DNA from: JAVBKB01 sp031554275
Lineage (GTDB): Bacteria; Bacillota; Bacilli; JARBTR01
Length of the DNA: 38,119 bases
Assembly: GCA_031554275.1 (NCBI GenBank)
Contig: JAVBKB010000128.1
Location: forward strand, 1-38,119
Direction: 5' to 3'
Below are positions 23,833 through 32,980 of the stretch, piece after piece; positions within the stretch are counted from its first letter, which is position 1; every line of letters starts with the position of its first letter. The notes beneath the pieces are model-generated. The model saw only the letters and a list, made by a program, of their open reading frames with translations, ran no database searches and was not told the DNA's origin. The translations under genes were made by a program, and so were the position numbers.

Positions 23833-25140
23833 TTACTGCCGATACTCTAGCAACTGAATCAGTTGCCATTTAGAATCGCTTTTGAATTGCACTGGAGCAA
23901 CTCCATCCTTAGAAAAAAGCTTTGCATTTGCAAAAGTAGGTTCAATGATCATTTTATTATCCGGATTGATAAATCCCCACTTATCATCAACCAATACACC
24001 TGCTAGCCCCGTTGAAAAAGAGTTTGCATTGTCATATTGTGGCTGAATCATCATGATTCCTTTTTGACTAATGAACCCCCATTTATCATCAACCTTTACT
24101 GCAGCATACTCATTTGCTGCAAATGGTTTTGCGATTGCCATCCGCTGGGTGCCAAGTTGATTCCCTTTCAAATCGACGAGAATGTAGTACTCATCTTTCT
24201 GGACAAAAATCGCATTAAACTGGGTGCAAAAACCGTTCTGATCAATAATGACATCATCGTAGATAAATTCTGTAGTTGGTTCGAATTGCTTATTAATTAG
24301 TGCCCATTTTCCTTCACTATTTTTGACTGCTGCAACCCCGTTCTTCATTGCGCTCACATAGTCATACTCAAACATATGCTTCTTGAAATTGCGATCGATA
24401 TATCCATATTTCCCATCCAATTTTGCGGGAGCTACCCCCTCGGAAAAAACACCAAGTTCTTCGAAGGTGTCATCCCCAACTAATTTTCGTTGTCCAGTTC
24501 GATCAATGTAGTACCATTCACCCAAAAGAGAAACTGGCATGACCGCTTCTTCTTCATCAAATCCATTAATTTGATCAAATTGGGATAAAATTTTGCGATT
24601 GCCTTCACTTGTGATTAGACCCCATTTGCCATTTTCCTGTACTGTTGCAGTATCCTCATACCAATTGTTGATATCATCGAAGCTAGCATAAAGTTTCATG
24701 TATTTGCCTCTTAAACTGTCTAACATCGTGCTGATTTCGCTTCTATCAGCAACATTTGCCGATTGCTTTAATACTGCGATTGCTCGAGAAATCTTTTGCT
24801 TGCTGAGAAAATGGTTTGCCTGCGCCAAGTATGGCTCAACTGAATCAGTGTCCAGCTGTGATGCTTTTGCACAGTATTGTAGAAATGCTGTTTCATTGCC
24901 CATAAATTCGTTCATATAAGCATATTTCATCGTCAATTGGAAATCTTCAGGTGACAATTCTAATGCCTTTTTGTAATATTCAGCGGCATCCACATAGATT
25001 TTCTTTTTTTCGAATTTTTCTGCTGATTGTACTAATTCATGAAATGTTGATTCCTTGGCAGTTACATTATGAAAAACACCGAACCAAGTCCCACTAATGA
25101 TCACGATTAACAACGCGAAAACAACTTTTGCATCTTTCAT
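23833..25140 (-). CDS. Membrane-anchored TPR and WG-repeat protein of the Tad locus
   Basis: This 435-residue protein starts with a single hydrophobic segment (about 6-24, FALLIVIISGTWFGVF) acting as signal anchor. A helical region (about 33-135) looks like TPR repeats, with YYKKALELSPEDFQLTMKYA as the clearest unit. From about 165 to the end run WG beta-repeats: KWGLI, KYGYI, KWALI, KWGFI, KWGFI, KWQLI, spaced some 35-60 residues apart. Domain exposure is probably outside the cell. In Gram-negative Tad systems the TPR lipoprotein TadD helps assembly. This fusion could be a functional stand-in, which is speculative. GAAGG precedes the ATG. Confidence 0.85.
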   Translation of the reverse strand: MKDAKVVFALLIVIISGTWFGVFHNVTAKESTFHELVQSAEKFEKKKIYVDAAEYYKKALELSPEDFQLTMKYAYMNEFMGNETAFLQYCAKASQLDTDSVEPYLAQANHFLSKQKISRAIAVLKQSANVADRSEISTMLDSLRGKYMKLYASFDDINNWYEDTATVQENGKWGLITSEGNRKILSQFDQINGFDEEEAVMPVSLLGEWYYIDRTGQRKLVGDDTFEELGVFSEGVAPAKLDGKYGYIDRNFKKHMFEYDYVSAMKNGVAAVKNSEGKWALINKQFEPTTEFIYDDVIIDQNGFCTQFNAIFVQKDEYYILVDLKGNQLGTQRMAIAKPFAANEYAAVKVDDKWGFISQKGIMMIQPQYDNANSFSTGLAGVLVDDKWGFINPDNKMIIEPTFANAKLFSKDGVAPVQFKSDSKWQLIQLLEYRQ

Positions 25141-25157
25141 AAGAAACCTTCTTTCAA

Positions 25158-25805
25158 CTAGCTCATATTTGTGAAAATGTAAACAAGTGTGCCTAACAGC
25201 GTAAATGGTGCAAGCGGTATCGTATCCTTTAGTGATAATCTCCGAACCAGAATTAACAAAATGCTTGTAATAGCTGAAAACACAAATGTGTAAAAAAGCA
25301 CTGCAACTATTCCAAGACCACCGATGTAAAATCCTAAAACCGCAAACATCTTTGCATCACCAGCACCGATACTGTTTTTGGAAAGTATCATTGCAAGAAA
25401 GATCAAACCACCACCAATGAGTAAACCGAATAATGATGGCGGAAATACTTTACTAAACGTCAGATAATAGCTCTCAAAAGGTATCAGTAGTAACCTAAAT
25501 GCGATCAAAAACAATACCAACTCGTTAGGAATTATTTTTTCGCGGAAATCTATAATGGCCATAAGGTACAAAACAGACAACAATAAAAGAAATTTAATTG
25601 ATGTAACGAGACCGACTTCATGTGGGTAGAAATCACTCATACATATTGCAAATATCAATATCGAACCTGCTATGAAGATGTTCGAGATTGTTACAATTGG
25701 TGTTTTAGGATGCCATGTCCAACTTTTCGAAAAATGAAATTGCATGTACAATATTGCAAAATAAGTGAATACTATCGAGAAAATAATATGCAGAACCAGA
25801 ATCAT
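25158..25805 (-). CDS. Prepilin peptidase, A24 family (TadV/CpaA type)
   Basis: This 215-residue polytopic membrane aspartic protease should cleave the leader of the Flp pilin and pseudopilins. Both catalytic aspartates are visible: Asp86 in AIIDFREKIIPNE and Asp150 in the GxGD motif (IGAGDAKM). About six membrane segments are predicted. It lacks the N-terminal methyltransferase domain of PilD, as usual for TadV. GGGGTGA precedes the ATG. It lies between the pseudopilin and the TPR/WG genes. Confidence 0.92.
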   Translation of the reverse strand: MILVLHIIFSIVFTYFAILYMQFHFSKSWTWHPKTPIVTISNIFIAGSILIFAICMSDFYPHEVGLVTSIKFLLLLSVLYLMAIIDFREKIIPNELVLFLIAFRLLLIPFESYYLTFSKVFPPSLFGLLIGGGLIFLAMILSKNSIGAGDAKMFAVLGFYIGGLGIVAVLFYTFVFSAITSILLILVRRLSLKDTIPLAPFTLLGTLVYIFTNMS

Positions 25806-25827
25806 TTTTCACCCCATTTCTGTGTAT

Positions 25828-27009
25828 CTACGTTTCGTCAAGAAATGCCTTCTCTTGAAAGCTCCAAACAACTGTTACACCATATTTTTGTTCAATACTT
25901 TTTGTGATTTCATCAAGCGAAGTTTTATAAGAGATTGCTTCCTCGGGTGCGATAAGATGAATAATAGTTGATTTTGCATCACCAGAAGAATCCATTACTC
26001 GCCCATCATTCATTTTCAATTGCTGATCCAATTTAGCTACATTTGCTTGTGCCTCTTTTGAGTAACCAGTAAGCAAAGCTTCGATATTACCAGTATTTAA
26101 TTGGTAATTACCAGACTCATCCCTTGTCGAGTAACTTTTATTAAAAATATTGATTGTGAAATAGGAAGTGCATACTCCAGCATCATATAAATCAATTCCA
26201 ACTCCTGGTGCAACAGCATTACTGCTATTTTGTTGTCGAACCTCTGCTAAGAAGGCCTTTCCCCGATCTAATTGCCAATACTGCCACTTAGAAGTTTCGG
26301 AAGAATCCTCTTCGCTCAACAAGCTTTCATTTTGAATCCAGGCCGCTGTACTTGCAGTTTGTTTAATTACAATATCTTTATTAAAAAATCCCGGAATCAT
26401 GCTTTTAATTCGATAAGTTGTAACTAAATTAATAGTTCTGCCATCTAGAAGTATTGTAGAGAGGTTAAAGTCCAGTCCATTTAAGCCATTTTCAATCTGA
26501 TGTGCCTTTAAATAGCTATCTACTTCGCTTCGACTTCCATCTGGTAAGATGTATTTTGGAAGTAGGGTGTCACAAAGCGCTGGTGCTATCATGATGGATG
26601 CCGTCTTGCCCGACAGCTGACTTTTAAACAAGTCAGCAACCCCTTGAACAACATTGCTGGGATCTTCAAAGGCAGAGGTATTATTTAAGATATCGATGGT
26701 GCTCCCTGAGTTTGTGCTTGGCTTCGAAAAACCACCTGCAATACTTTGGTATAAACCTTGAACATTGCTGATCATTGTATCTAACTCATTTGAATCACCA
26801 TTGACCACTCTTGTTAAATGGGTTTTGTCTGCCACATACAAATACTGCGAAACTTCTTTAGCAGATTGATTTAGCGCATGTTGAATTATGCTTTCTGTCC
26901 GGGCAACATTGGCGAATGATACAAGAATCACGAAAGCGAATAAGAAAAAACTTAATGCCAGTGTTGCCTCAATCGTGATTGAGCCATTATTTGAAATGCT
27001 TTTTCTCAC
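25828..27009 (-). CDS. TadE/TadG-like pseudopilin, 393 residues
   Basis: The N-terminus (RKSISNNGSITIEATLALSF, then a hydrophobic helix to about residue 32) has the Gly-x4-Glu pattern of TadE-like and type IVb prepilin-like proteins, so the prepilin peptidase may process it. The remaining about 360 residues are an external domain rich in Ser, Asn and Asp. It has only two cysteines (CDTLLP and AGVCTSYF), so at most one disulfide. A GTG start is supported by GGGGTGA about 5 nt upstream. It is larger than a standard TadE (about 150-200 residues) and could cap or initiate the pilus. Confidence 0.75.
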   Translation of the reverse strand: MRKSISNNGSITIEATLALSFFLFAFVILVSFANVARTESIIQHALNQSAKEVSQYLYVADKTHLTRVVNGDSNELDTMISNVQGLYQSIAGGFSKPSTNSGSTIDILNNTSAFEDPSNVVQGVADLFKSQLSGKTASIMIAPALCDTLLPKYILPDGSRSEVDSYLKAHQIENGLNGLDFNLSTILLDGRTINLVTTYRIKSMIPGFFNKDIVIKQTASTAAWIQNESLLSEEDSSETSKWQYWQLDRGKAFLAEVRQQNSSNAVAPGVGIDLYDAGVCTSYFTINIFNKSYSTRDESGNYQLNTGNIEALLTGYSKEAQANVAKLDQQLKMNDGRVMDSSGDAKSTIIHLIAPEEAISYKTSLDEITKSIEQKYGVTVVWSFQEKAFLDET

Positions 27010-27063
27010 AGTTTCACCCCGCTATCGTTGAAAACCCCTGTTGTTTGGCTAGTGCTGCTTGTC

Positions 27064-30000
27064 TTAATAACCACTTACTCCATGAAATTCAATTGTTTGA
27101 AATCCGCTTCCTAACTTAGAAAGGTCGAACTTATTTTGACTTTTGCTAAATGGTATACTTAGAAAATTTGTTTTCACGCCAACTTCTGCGTCCAATTTAA
27201 CGTAACTATATTTATTGGAAAGGTTGAAGCTGGTGTCTTTGATGAAGTGCTTTGTTCCAGAATAGTCACTAGTGCCGTTAGTCATATTCACTTGAATCAG
27301 ATTCCCAACTCTCGTTAACATTGCATCCTCCTGCTCGGAACGAAAAGAGGATAGTAGCACAAATATTTTTAAATATTCTTTATATGTTAGAGTAATTCCA
27401 GCACTAGCTGAAGAGGTTCTAGGGTTGTTAGCATCCGCGTCCTTAAATTGACTTGCGAATTTCTCAATGCCCGTTGAAACAATCTCTTTGACATTTTCCT
27501 TTCCACTTTGAATCGCCGAAGTCATTTCATCTTTAAAACTCGCTCCGATACTATTCAGCTTGCTGTGAATAACTTGATTGACATGTTCAGCTGTATTAGA
27601 AATAAGCTGCTCTAACTGATTAATAATAGAATTACTTATCTGCTCCACCTGTTGTTTACAGGTGAGCAATAATGACAGCAGCTGTTCTTTACAAGTGGCT
27701 TGAATTTCTGCTAGGGCCACCAATTTAGCTTCTTTCATGATTGTGTTTCCGTCCTCTGAAATACTGCTTCTCACTGAGTCAAAGACTTTTGTGAGCAAAC
27801 TATTCAATTCAGCTTCACTGTATTGATCCACACTTGAAATTATCTCGGTCACTGCTTTTTGAATTGGCGTTACAATTGCACCCGTGGCAGAATCAATAAC
27901 TGCTTGAGTTGTTCGATCCGCAAATTGATTGACGCTATCAATCAGTTCGTCCGCTTTTTCAGTACCAAACTCTTCTACCTTGTTAAAAACATCATCTATT
28001 TTCTGTTCAGCAAATTCGGTAGCCTGCCCTGCTGCTAACTTCGCTAAGCCAGTTAAACTGCAATGCCATGTTGATGAAGACTTATAAATCGGCACTGCCT
28101 TTCCAGCGGCCAATTCTTCTAAATCAATCTTTGACTCTGCTAAAGCAAATGCGATGGTGAGAGCAGTTTGAGCAATTGGCACACCGAATCCAGTCCATCC
28201 AGCTATGGCAATCGCTAATTTCAAAGTAATTTGTTGAATCTCGGAGCTCGTAAATGCATAACAGCTATTTAGTGCAAAGCGAATTCCAAAAAGCAAAGAC
28301 TTGGTGTGCCCAATATTTTTATCTACCTCATCATTACCCCAAAGAATGTATTCCACTTCACCTTTGTAAAAGTGATTGTTTTGCTCTGATAACGAAACTC
28401 CACTCAGTGTTTGAAGCTGTTTTTGTGAGTAATCATTCGATTGATCAGATGTCAAACAGCTAAACATTTCGGTAATGTATTCTTCGATCAAAATATTTTC
28501 TGCTGCCGCATTGGCCAGTTGATTGAAATTACCCATTGCCCCAAGCCCTGAGTATGTTGTTCTTTGGGATTTGGCAATCTCTTTGTCAGAAGCTGATGGA
28601 TCGACATTGGCAGCGTCGTAACTTGAAAGGAGTTGATGATTGGTTGAAAAACCTGACGGGAGAAGAGCAGAAACTGTGCCAGAAGCAGTGCCTTCTGCCT
28701 GAATACTTTTTTTCGCATCCCCGATTGTAAGTAGTTGTTTGCGTGTGCTTTTCGCTTCATTTTTTTCTTGCTGGTTTTCTTTTGAAATCTGCTTGGATAA
28801 AAACTTGAAGAAAGGTTGCGAGGACGAAATTGGTTGTAGGGTTTCGAGCCGTAATTCATTCCATTTTGTATCAAAGCAAGTTTGTGCTTGGGTATGGATT
28901 TCGCTAGAGTTGGCGCAGGGGATTGTGGAAAGGGCTTTTTGAAGAACTGAACTAGTGATATCAGGAATATTCAACTGCAAACAGGTAATGTTCTCTAGTT
29001 CATCTTTTGATTGCTGAATCAGTTTCGATCTCTCATCCATTTGGAGCTTAAGCTCTTCAAGTTTTTCTTGATCAATATTTGAAGCAGAAACATTTGCATC
29101 CTGCATGGCAGATTTGAAGTCGCTTGGAGAAAGCTTTCCTACCTCTTGTTGATAATTAGATCTTTCCTTGATAATTAATTGGAGTTCACTAGTTAAATTA
29201 TCAAGTGCTTTTGTAGCAGCAGTGAGAGCTTCTTGACATCGTTCAAGTTGGGTTAGCTTTTGTTGATAATCAGCTTTAACCTCTTTAATAAGTGCTGCAG
29301 CAATTAACAATGGATCTTCTTCAACCTGAACTGACAACAGTGACAATCCTTGTTTTGTAATTTCACCTTGTTCGTCAGGCGTTAGTATCTTTTCATTTTG
29401 CTGCACGAGTAGACACTCAATTGCTGATTGTAATTTCAATTTGAAGCTCACATTTTGCGTAAGTGTCACTGCATCACTGTTATAAATAGTAAGCTGTTGA
29501 TAAGCTTCTCCGCATTTATTTTGAATCTCACTTAAGCTACTGTCATAATTAATTTTCGCAACTATTGCATTGTTTTGCTGATCTACCTCCTTAAACAATC
29601 CTAACTTTGCCCCAAACCCGAACAACATGTTTGCAGGTCCGCGGTATTTCATATACTCAATTATTTGCTTTTTCATAGCAGCAGAGTTAGTCAGTTGAGA
29701 CCCAGTAACACCTTTTATAGAAAACTGTTCTGGGCGCATCTCGATAAAATTGCTGTATCCCCCAGCACTCGTATTGTCCAAAAAATCATTCAACTGAGAA
29801 GCAATTGCGTCCTGTCCATTTAAATCCGTGCTACCCGTTAAACTATTGTTAAAGTAGGTCATAAGATTGTCAGTGAGTTCTGCAGGGTCTTTTGAAATCG
29901 CAAACAAACCGTACACATCTTTGAGAACTGCATCATACTCCGCCAAAGCAGCGTTCATTGTTAAATCACCCGCACCTGAGATCATACTTTTCCCTGCAGT

Positions 30001-30129
30001 TAATCGTGACCCATCTATCACTAATCCGGCGAGTAAGAACATTGGAACGATCATAAAGGTTAGCAATATTGAAACGGATCCTCTTGCTCTTCGACAAGTT
30101 GATGTTCTAAAAGTTCTTTGAGTGTTCAT
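27064..30129 (-). CDS. Very large TadG-like protein with coiled coils (DUF5702-type)
   Basis: This 1021-residue protein begins with a basic stretch and a TadG-like hydrophobic helix (RRARGSVSILLTFMIVPMFL, then LAGLVIDGSRL). The rest should be external. It includes Gln/Leu/Lys-rich helices with heptad character (about 285-385) and a long amphipathic helical region (about 705-900) with many Ile, Glu and Gln. Size and position match proteins annotated DUF5702 in Firmicute Tad loci; this assignment is from memory. It is many times longer than a pseudopilin and may be a tip, adhesin or rod protein. The ORF has no frameshift. AAAAGAGGAAA precedes the ATG. Confidence 0.75.
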   Translation of the reverse strand: MNTQRTFRTSTCRRARGSVSILLTFMIVPMFLLAGLVIDGSRLTAGKSMISGAGDLTMNAALAEYDAVLKDVYGLFAISKDPAELTDNLMTYFNNSLTGSTDLNGQDAIASQLNDFLDNTSAGGYSNFIEMRPEQFSIKGVTGSQLTNSAAMKKQIIEYMKYRGPANMLFGFGAKLGLFKEVDQQNNAIVAKINYDSSLSEIQNKCGEAYQQLTIYNSDAVTLTQNVSFKLKLQSAIECLLVQQNEKILTPDEQGEITKQGLSLLSVQVEEDPLLIAAALIKEVKADYQQKLTQLERCQEALTAATKALDNLTSELQLIIKERSNYQQEVGKLSPSDFKSAMQDANVSASNIDQEKLEELKLQMDERSKLIQQSKDELENITCLQLNIPDITSSVLQKALSTIPCANSSEIHTQAQTCFDTKWNELRLETLQPISSSQPFFKFLSKQISKENQQEKNEAKSTRKQLLTIGDAKKSIQAEGTASGTVSALLPSGFSTNHQLLSSYDAANVDPSASDKEIAKSQRTTYSGLGAMGNFNQLANAAAENILIEEYITEMFSCLTSDQSNDYSQKQLQTLSGVSLSEQNNHFYKGEVEYILWGNDEVDKNIGHTKSLLFGIRFALNSCYAFTSSEIQQITLKLAIAIAGWTGFGVPIAQTALTIAFALAESKIDLEELAAGKAVPIYKSSSTWHCSLTGLAKLAAGQATEFAEQKIDDVFNKVEEFGTEKADELIDSVNQFADRTTQAVIDSATGAIVTPIQKAVTEIISSVDQYSEAELNSLLTKVFDSVRSSISEDGNTIMKEAKLVALAEIQATCKEQLLSLLLTCKQQVEQISNSIINQLEQLISNTAEHVNQVIHSKLNSIGASFKDEMTSAIQSGKENVKEIVSTGIEKFASQFKDADANNPRTSSASAGITLTYKEYLKIFVLLSSFRSEQEDAMLTRVGNLIQVNMTNGTSDYSGTKHFIKDTSFNLSNKYSYVKLDAEVGVKTNFLSIPFSKSQNKFDLSKLGSGFQTIEFHGVSGY

Positions 30130-30143
30130 TCTATTTCCTCTTT

Positions 30144-30818
30144 TTATTTGACTTCAACTAGCATTTTCTTAATCCGATCGACAAAAGTCGTTAGCTTATT
30201 CTGTAATTGATATTTCTCGTTCAAGAAACCACCAACATCAAATGCAATATCCACATTTTTGATAAACTCTGCTGGATCACTCACTGTTGCAGTTGCGGTA
30301 ATATCAATCAATAATAACTTTTCCAAACCCAAGTACCGTACAAAGCTTGGTAAATTAACACGATTTGTCACATGCACAACGATTTGCTGATTCAAAATCT
30401 TTCTCTCACATGAGATTTGGCAATCAATCTGGCTAGGGATGAGGAATCGATTTCTGCTTATCAAAGACTCCAACTCATCATTCAATGTTGCTAAATCTAC
30501 TACATCAGATTGCAGGTAACGATAGGGCTCACTCTCCTCCAACACGTTTCGAAGCAATGAATCCGAAACTTCCATTGGAAAATCAGCTGCACTACTAATC
30601 ACATTACCAAACAGGTTGTAACCCGTTTGTGCTTTTACCTTACTAACTGCCAAAGCTACTCTTTCAGCATCAGATTGCAAAGCTGATTTTTGTAAAAGCA
30701 GACAGCTCATGAATATGAGAATACCCATAATAAAGAAAACGATTGGATAAACAAAAGTAGCCTCAACCACTTTGACTGCACCCACTTCAGACCTTACAAA
30801 ACGTTTGCAAAAAGCCAT
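30144..30818 (-). CDS. TadE-like minor pilin
   Basis: This protein of about 224 residues has an N-terminal pseudopilin helix: basic start, then GAVKVVEATFVYPIVFFIMG and further hydrophobic residues to about 45, with the expected glutamate in VVEATF. The rest is a small external domain with a Cys-x3-Cys pair (CQISC). I take the ATG at 30818, with AAAGGGG 7 nt upstream; a TTG two codons earlier is the alternative. It lies 92 bp downstream of the Flp pilin gene and 14 bp before the 1021-residue protein gene. TadE-type proteins are needed for pilus assembly and usually need prepilin peptidase cleavage. Confidence 0.85.
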   Translation of the reverse strand: MAFCKRFVRSEVGAVKVVEATFVYPIVFFIMGILIFMSCLLLQKSALQSDAERVALAVSKVKAQTGYNLFGNVISSAADFPMEVSDSLLRNVLEESEPYRYLQSDVVDLATLNDELESLISRNRFLIPSQIDCQISCERKILNQQIVVHVTNRVNLPSFVRYLGLEKLLLIDITATATVSDPAEFIKNVDIAFDVGGFLNEKYQLQNKLTTFVDRIKKMLVEVK

Positions 30819-30910
30819 TTTCAAACCCCTTTTAAATTCTAAAAAAATATTTCATTCAAACAAGTGACTAATTCCCAAGGTTTTTGTAGTTCCATCTCCA
30901 TCCGATTGCT

Positions 30911-31117
30911 TCAAACGTTCTCTGCTTTTGAGTCGATTTTGTCAAAAAGTGTTCCGATTAAATCACTAATTCTGTCACGAAAAATTATCAGTAAACCGAT
31001 GATAATAATGATAATCAATATGATTGCGACAATATTGGTATCACCCCGATTCTCTGACAAAACTTTCTTGAAATTTGACTGTAAACTGATTAGACCTCTT
31101 AAAAAAACTGTTTTCAT
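30911..31117 (-). CDS. Flp1-like type IVb pilin
   Basis: This small 68-residue protein is the likely main pilin. After a basic leader come ENRGDTNIVAIILIIIIIIG and LLIIFRDRISDLI, matching the Flp1-like pilin core of Gram-positive Tad systems. Cleavage is expected near the Gly-Asp of RGDTN. The usual Glu+5 is replaced by a polar/hydrophobic pattern, as known in this subfamily. The ATG at 31117 has a strong AGGAGGAGAG site; the frame is open to 31213 but upstream starts lack one. It follows tadC by 96 bp, a gap that may serve extra expression, and precedes the TadE-like gene. Confidence 0.88.
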   Translation of the reverse strand: MKTVFLRGLISLQSNFKKVLSENRGDTNIVAIILIIIIIIGLLIIFRDRISDLIGTLFDKIDSKAENV

Positions 31118-31213
31118 AAACTCTCCTCCTAAAATAGTAAACTCTGTTTTGGTGAATAATTTGATACAATGCTTATTTTGAAATGATGAGTGAAGCTCCT
31201 CGACGGTCATCAT

Positions 31214-32080
31214 TTAAAACATGCCTGCAAAGACTGGAACAATAATCATGAATAGAATACCAATGAACATCATTGCAATTGGTAGTAACAATTTCTGCCC
31301 AGCCAGTTCTCCTTTTCTCTTTGCTTGATTTTTCTTTACCTCCCAGCTTTCATCTGCCAATTCTCTTAGTGACCAAGACAGACTATCACTACCTTTTTGC
31401 AGGTTTTGCGTGATCATTGAAGTGAACTTACGGATCTCTTTAACAACACAACGCTTCGCAAATTGATTGAATGCATCGACCTCTACCATTCCGTTTGAAA
31501 TCGATATGGTCGTTTGCCGCATTTCTTGATAGAGGCATCCTTCACCTGATTTAGCGACTTTTTCCCATGCCTCTCTTAACACCAAACCTGCATTGACAAG
31601 CATTGCCAACTTTGAAACTACATGCGGTAAATCCTCCAAAAGCTCTGCTCTTCTTTTTGAAACTGCTTTAGAAACTGAATAGTCAAAGTAAAAGACTAAA
31701 CATAAAGTTCCCACTAATCCCAGCACTAGAATATAAATATCGTTTGACAAAGCACCCAAACAAAAGCTGATAACTGTCAATAAACTGGCGTAGCTAATTT
31801 GACCACTTACCATTATCAGTTGATAAAAATCAGCATTCTCTGATCCATATATCTCCTCAATCTTCTTTAATTTCTTTATGAAGTAAGTTGATTGTAGCTT
31901 AATTGAAAAGGTTGCAATGATCGCCATGCCGACACCATATGTTCCTGGCAGAAAAAACTGCTTGGTATCAATTGTTCGAAGAATTTCGTAGTAGCGCGCT
32001 GCCTTAAGATAGAAGCTACCCCAAAATATTGCCAAACCACTTGCAATCGCTACAAAAACATATGCAAAAGTGGCATTCAT
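31214..32080 (-). CDS. tadC: TadC-type inner-membrane platform protein
   Basis: This 288-residue protein has the type II secretion F fold. Membrane segments are predicted at about residues 3-25, 45-60, 90-135 and 265-285, around a cytoplasmic helical domain (about 140-250) with the T2SSF pattern ELLEDLPHVVSKLAMLVNAG. With TadB it should anchor the ATPase and guide pilin insertion. GGGGGAT precedes the ATG. It lies directly after tadB in the same operon. Confidence 0.88.
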   Translation of the reverse strand: MNATFAYVFVAIASGLAIFWGSFYLKAARYYEILRTIDTKQFFLPGTYGVGMAIIATFSIKLQSTYFIKKLKKIEEIYGSENADFYQLIMVSGQISYASLLTVISFCLGALSNDIYILVLGLVGTLCLVFYFDYSVSKAVSKRRAELLEDLPHVVSKLAMLVNAGLVLREAWEKVAKSGEGCLYQEMRQTTISISNGMVEVDAFNQFAKRCVVKEIRKFTSMITQNLQKGSDSLSWSLRELADESWEVKKNQAKRKGELAGQKLLLPIAMMFIGILFMIIVPVFAGMF

Positions 32081-32135
32081 GCTATCCCCCCATTCATCAA
32101 TTTGTCTATGTAATCTAGAATCAGGATAAAGTTAA

Positions 32136-32924
32136 TCAAACTCTAATATTTGTGATTCTTCTACCAACCCAGTAAGAAAGGATGAAAATTCCAGTTGCAA
32201 CAACTTTCACAAAAATATTTAGAGGATTGTTAGCAGTAATTTCTGCACTCCCTAATGTTCCAAGCATTAGCACAATAATAAGTGGCATGACAATCATGAT
32301 ATTCAACTCATTCTTTTTCTCAGTAATAGTGGTTGCAATATCCATTTCAATTTCAATTTTGGTGTGAATCATTTCTTTTGTGTCAAAAACAATTTCTTTC
32401 ATATTGCCACCTTGTCGCTGGCAAACTATAAAAGTACTCACGAAGCTCGCAATATCTTCTAAACGACTTCTGCTTGCAAAGTCCTCCAACATTGCTTCAA
32501 TCGTATAATTATTTTGCAAACCCATCATGATTGTGCTGATTTCATTAGCGATGAGTGAATCTGATGAATACTGCTGACACATGTCATGATGAGATTCAGC
32601 AAAAGCATCAAATGTGTTTTTTCCTGATGAATAAGAACCTGCCAATGCCTCTAGAAAATCTGAAAATTGCATTAGTAACATATTTTTTCTTTTTTGAATT
32701 AGCGATTTACGATAAAAAGGTAACATAATGATTCCAGTAATAATTCCAATAATGAAGCTGACAAGTAATAGTCGAAACAGGATAAAGCTACTAACAAAAG
32801 CTCCTGTAAAGCAAATTGTGTAACCACGAAGCCTTTCGGAAGCATTCATGTCATAGATGTTATAATCAACACCACCGTGTACCCCTTGATGAATGACTTG
32901 CTGTTTCCTTTTACGAATAATCAA
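32136..32924 (-). CDS. tadB: TadB-type inner-membrane platform protein
   Basis: This protein of about 262 residues is a T2SSF family member. Two membrane segments in the N-terminal third (about 33-75) precede a helical domain (MLLMQFSDFLEALAGSYSSG) and two C-terminal membrane segments. It forms the Tad platform with TadC. The frame is open to a GTG at 32933, but GAGGTGAAGG is best placed for a TTG at 32924; start confidence is moderate. It follows tadA within 60 bp. Confidence 0.87.
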   Translation of the reverse strand: MIIRKRKQQVIHQGVHGGVDYNIYDMNASERLRGYTICFTGAFVSSFILFRLLLVSFIIGIITGIIMLPFYRKSLIQKRKNMLLMQFSDFLEALAGSYSSGKNTFDAFAESHHDMCQQYSSDSLIANEISTIMMGLQNNYTIEAMLEDFASRSRLEDIASFVSTFIVCQRQGGNMKEIVFDTKEMIHTKIEIEMDIATTITEKKNELNIMIVMPLIIVLMLGTLGSAEITANNPLNIFVKVVATGIFILSYWVGRRITNIRV

Positions 32925-32980
32925 TGCCTTCACCTCAATTCATCAAGATTCTTTCTATACATTTAAACGCTGCTATCGAA

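Noticed and set aside
28488..28874. 128-codon minus-strand frame
   Set aside because: It lies wholly inside the 1021-residue TadG-like gene in another frame and has no domain or ribosome site.
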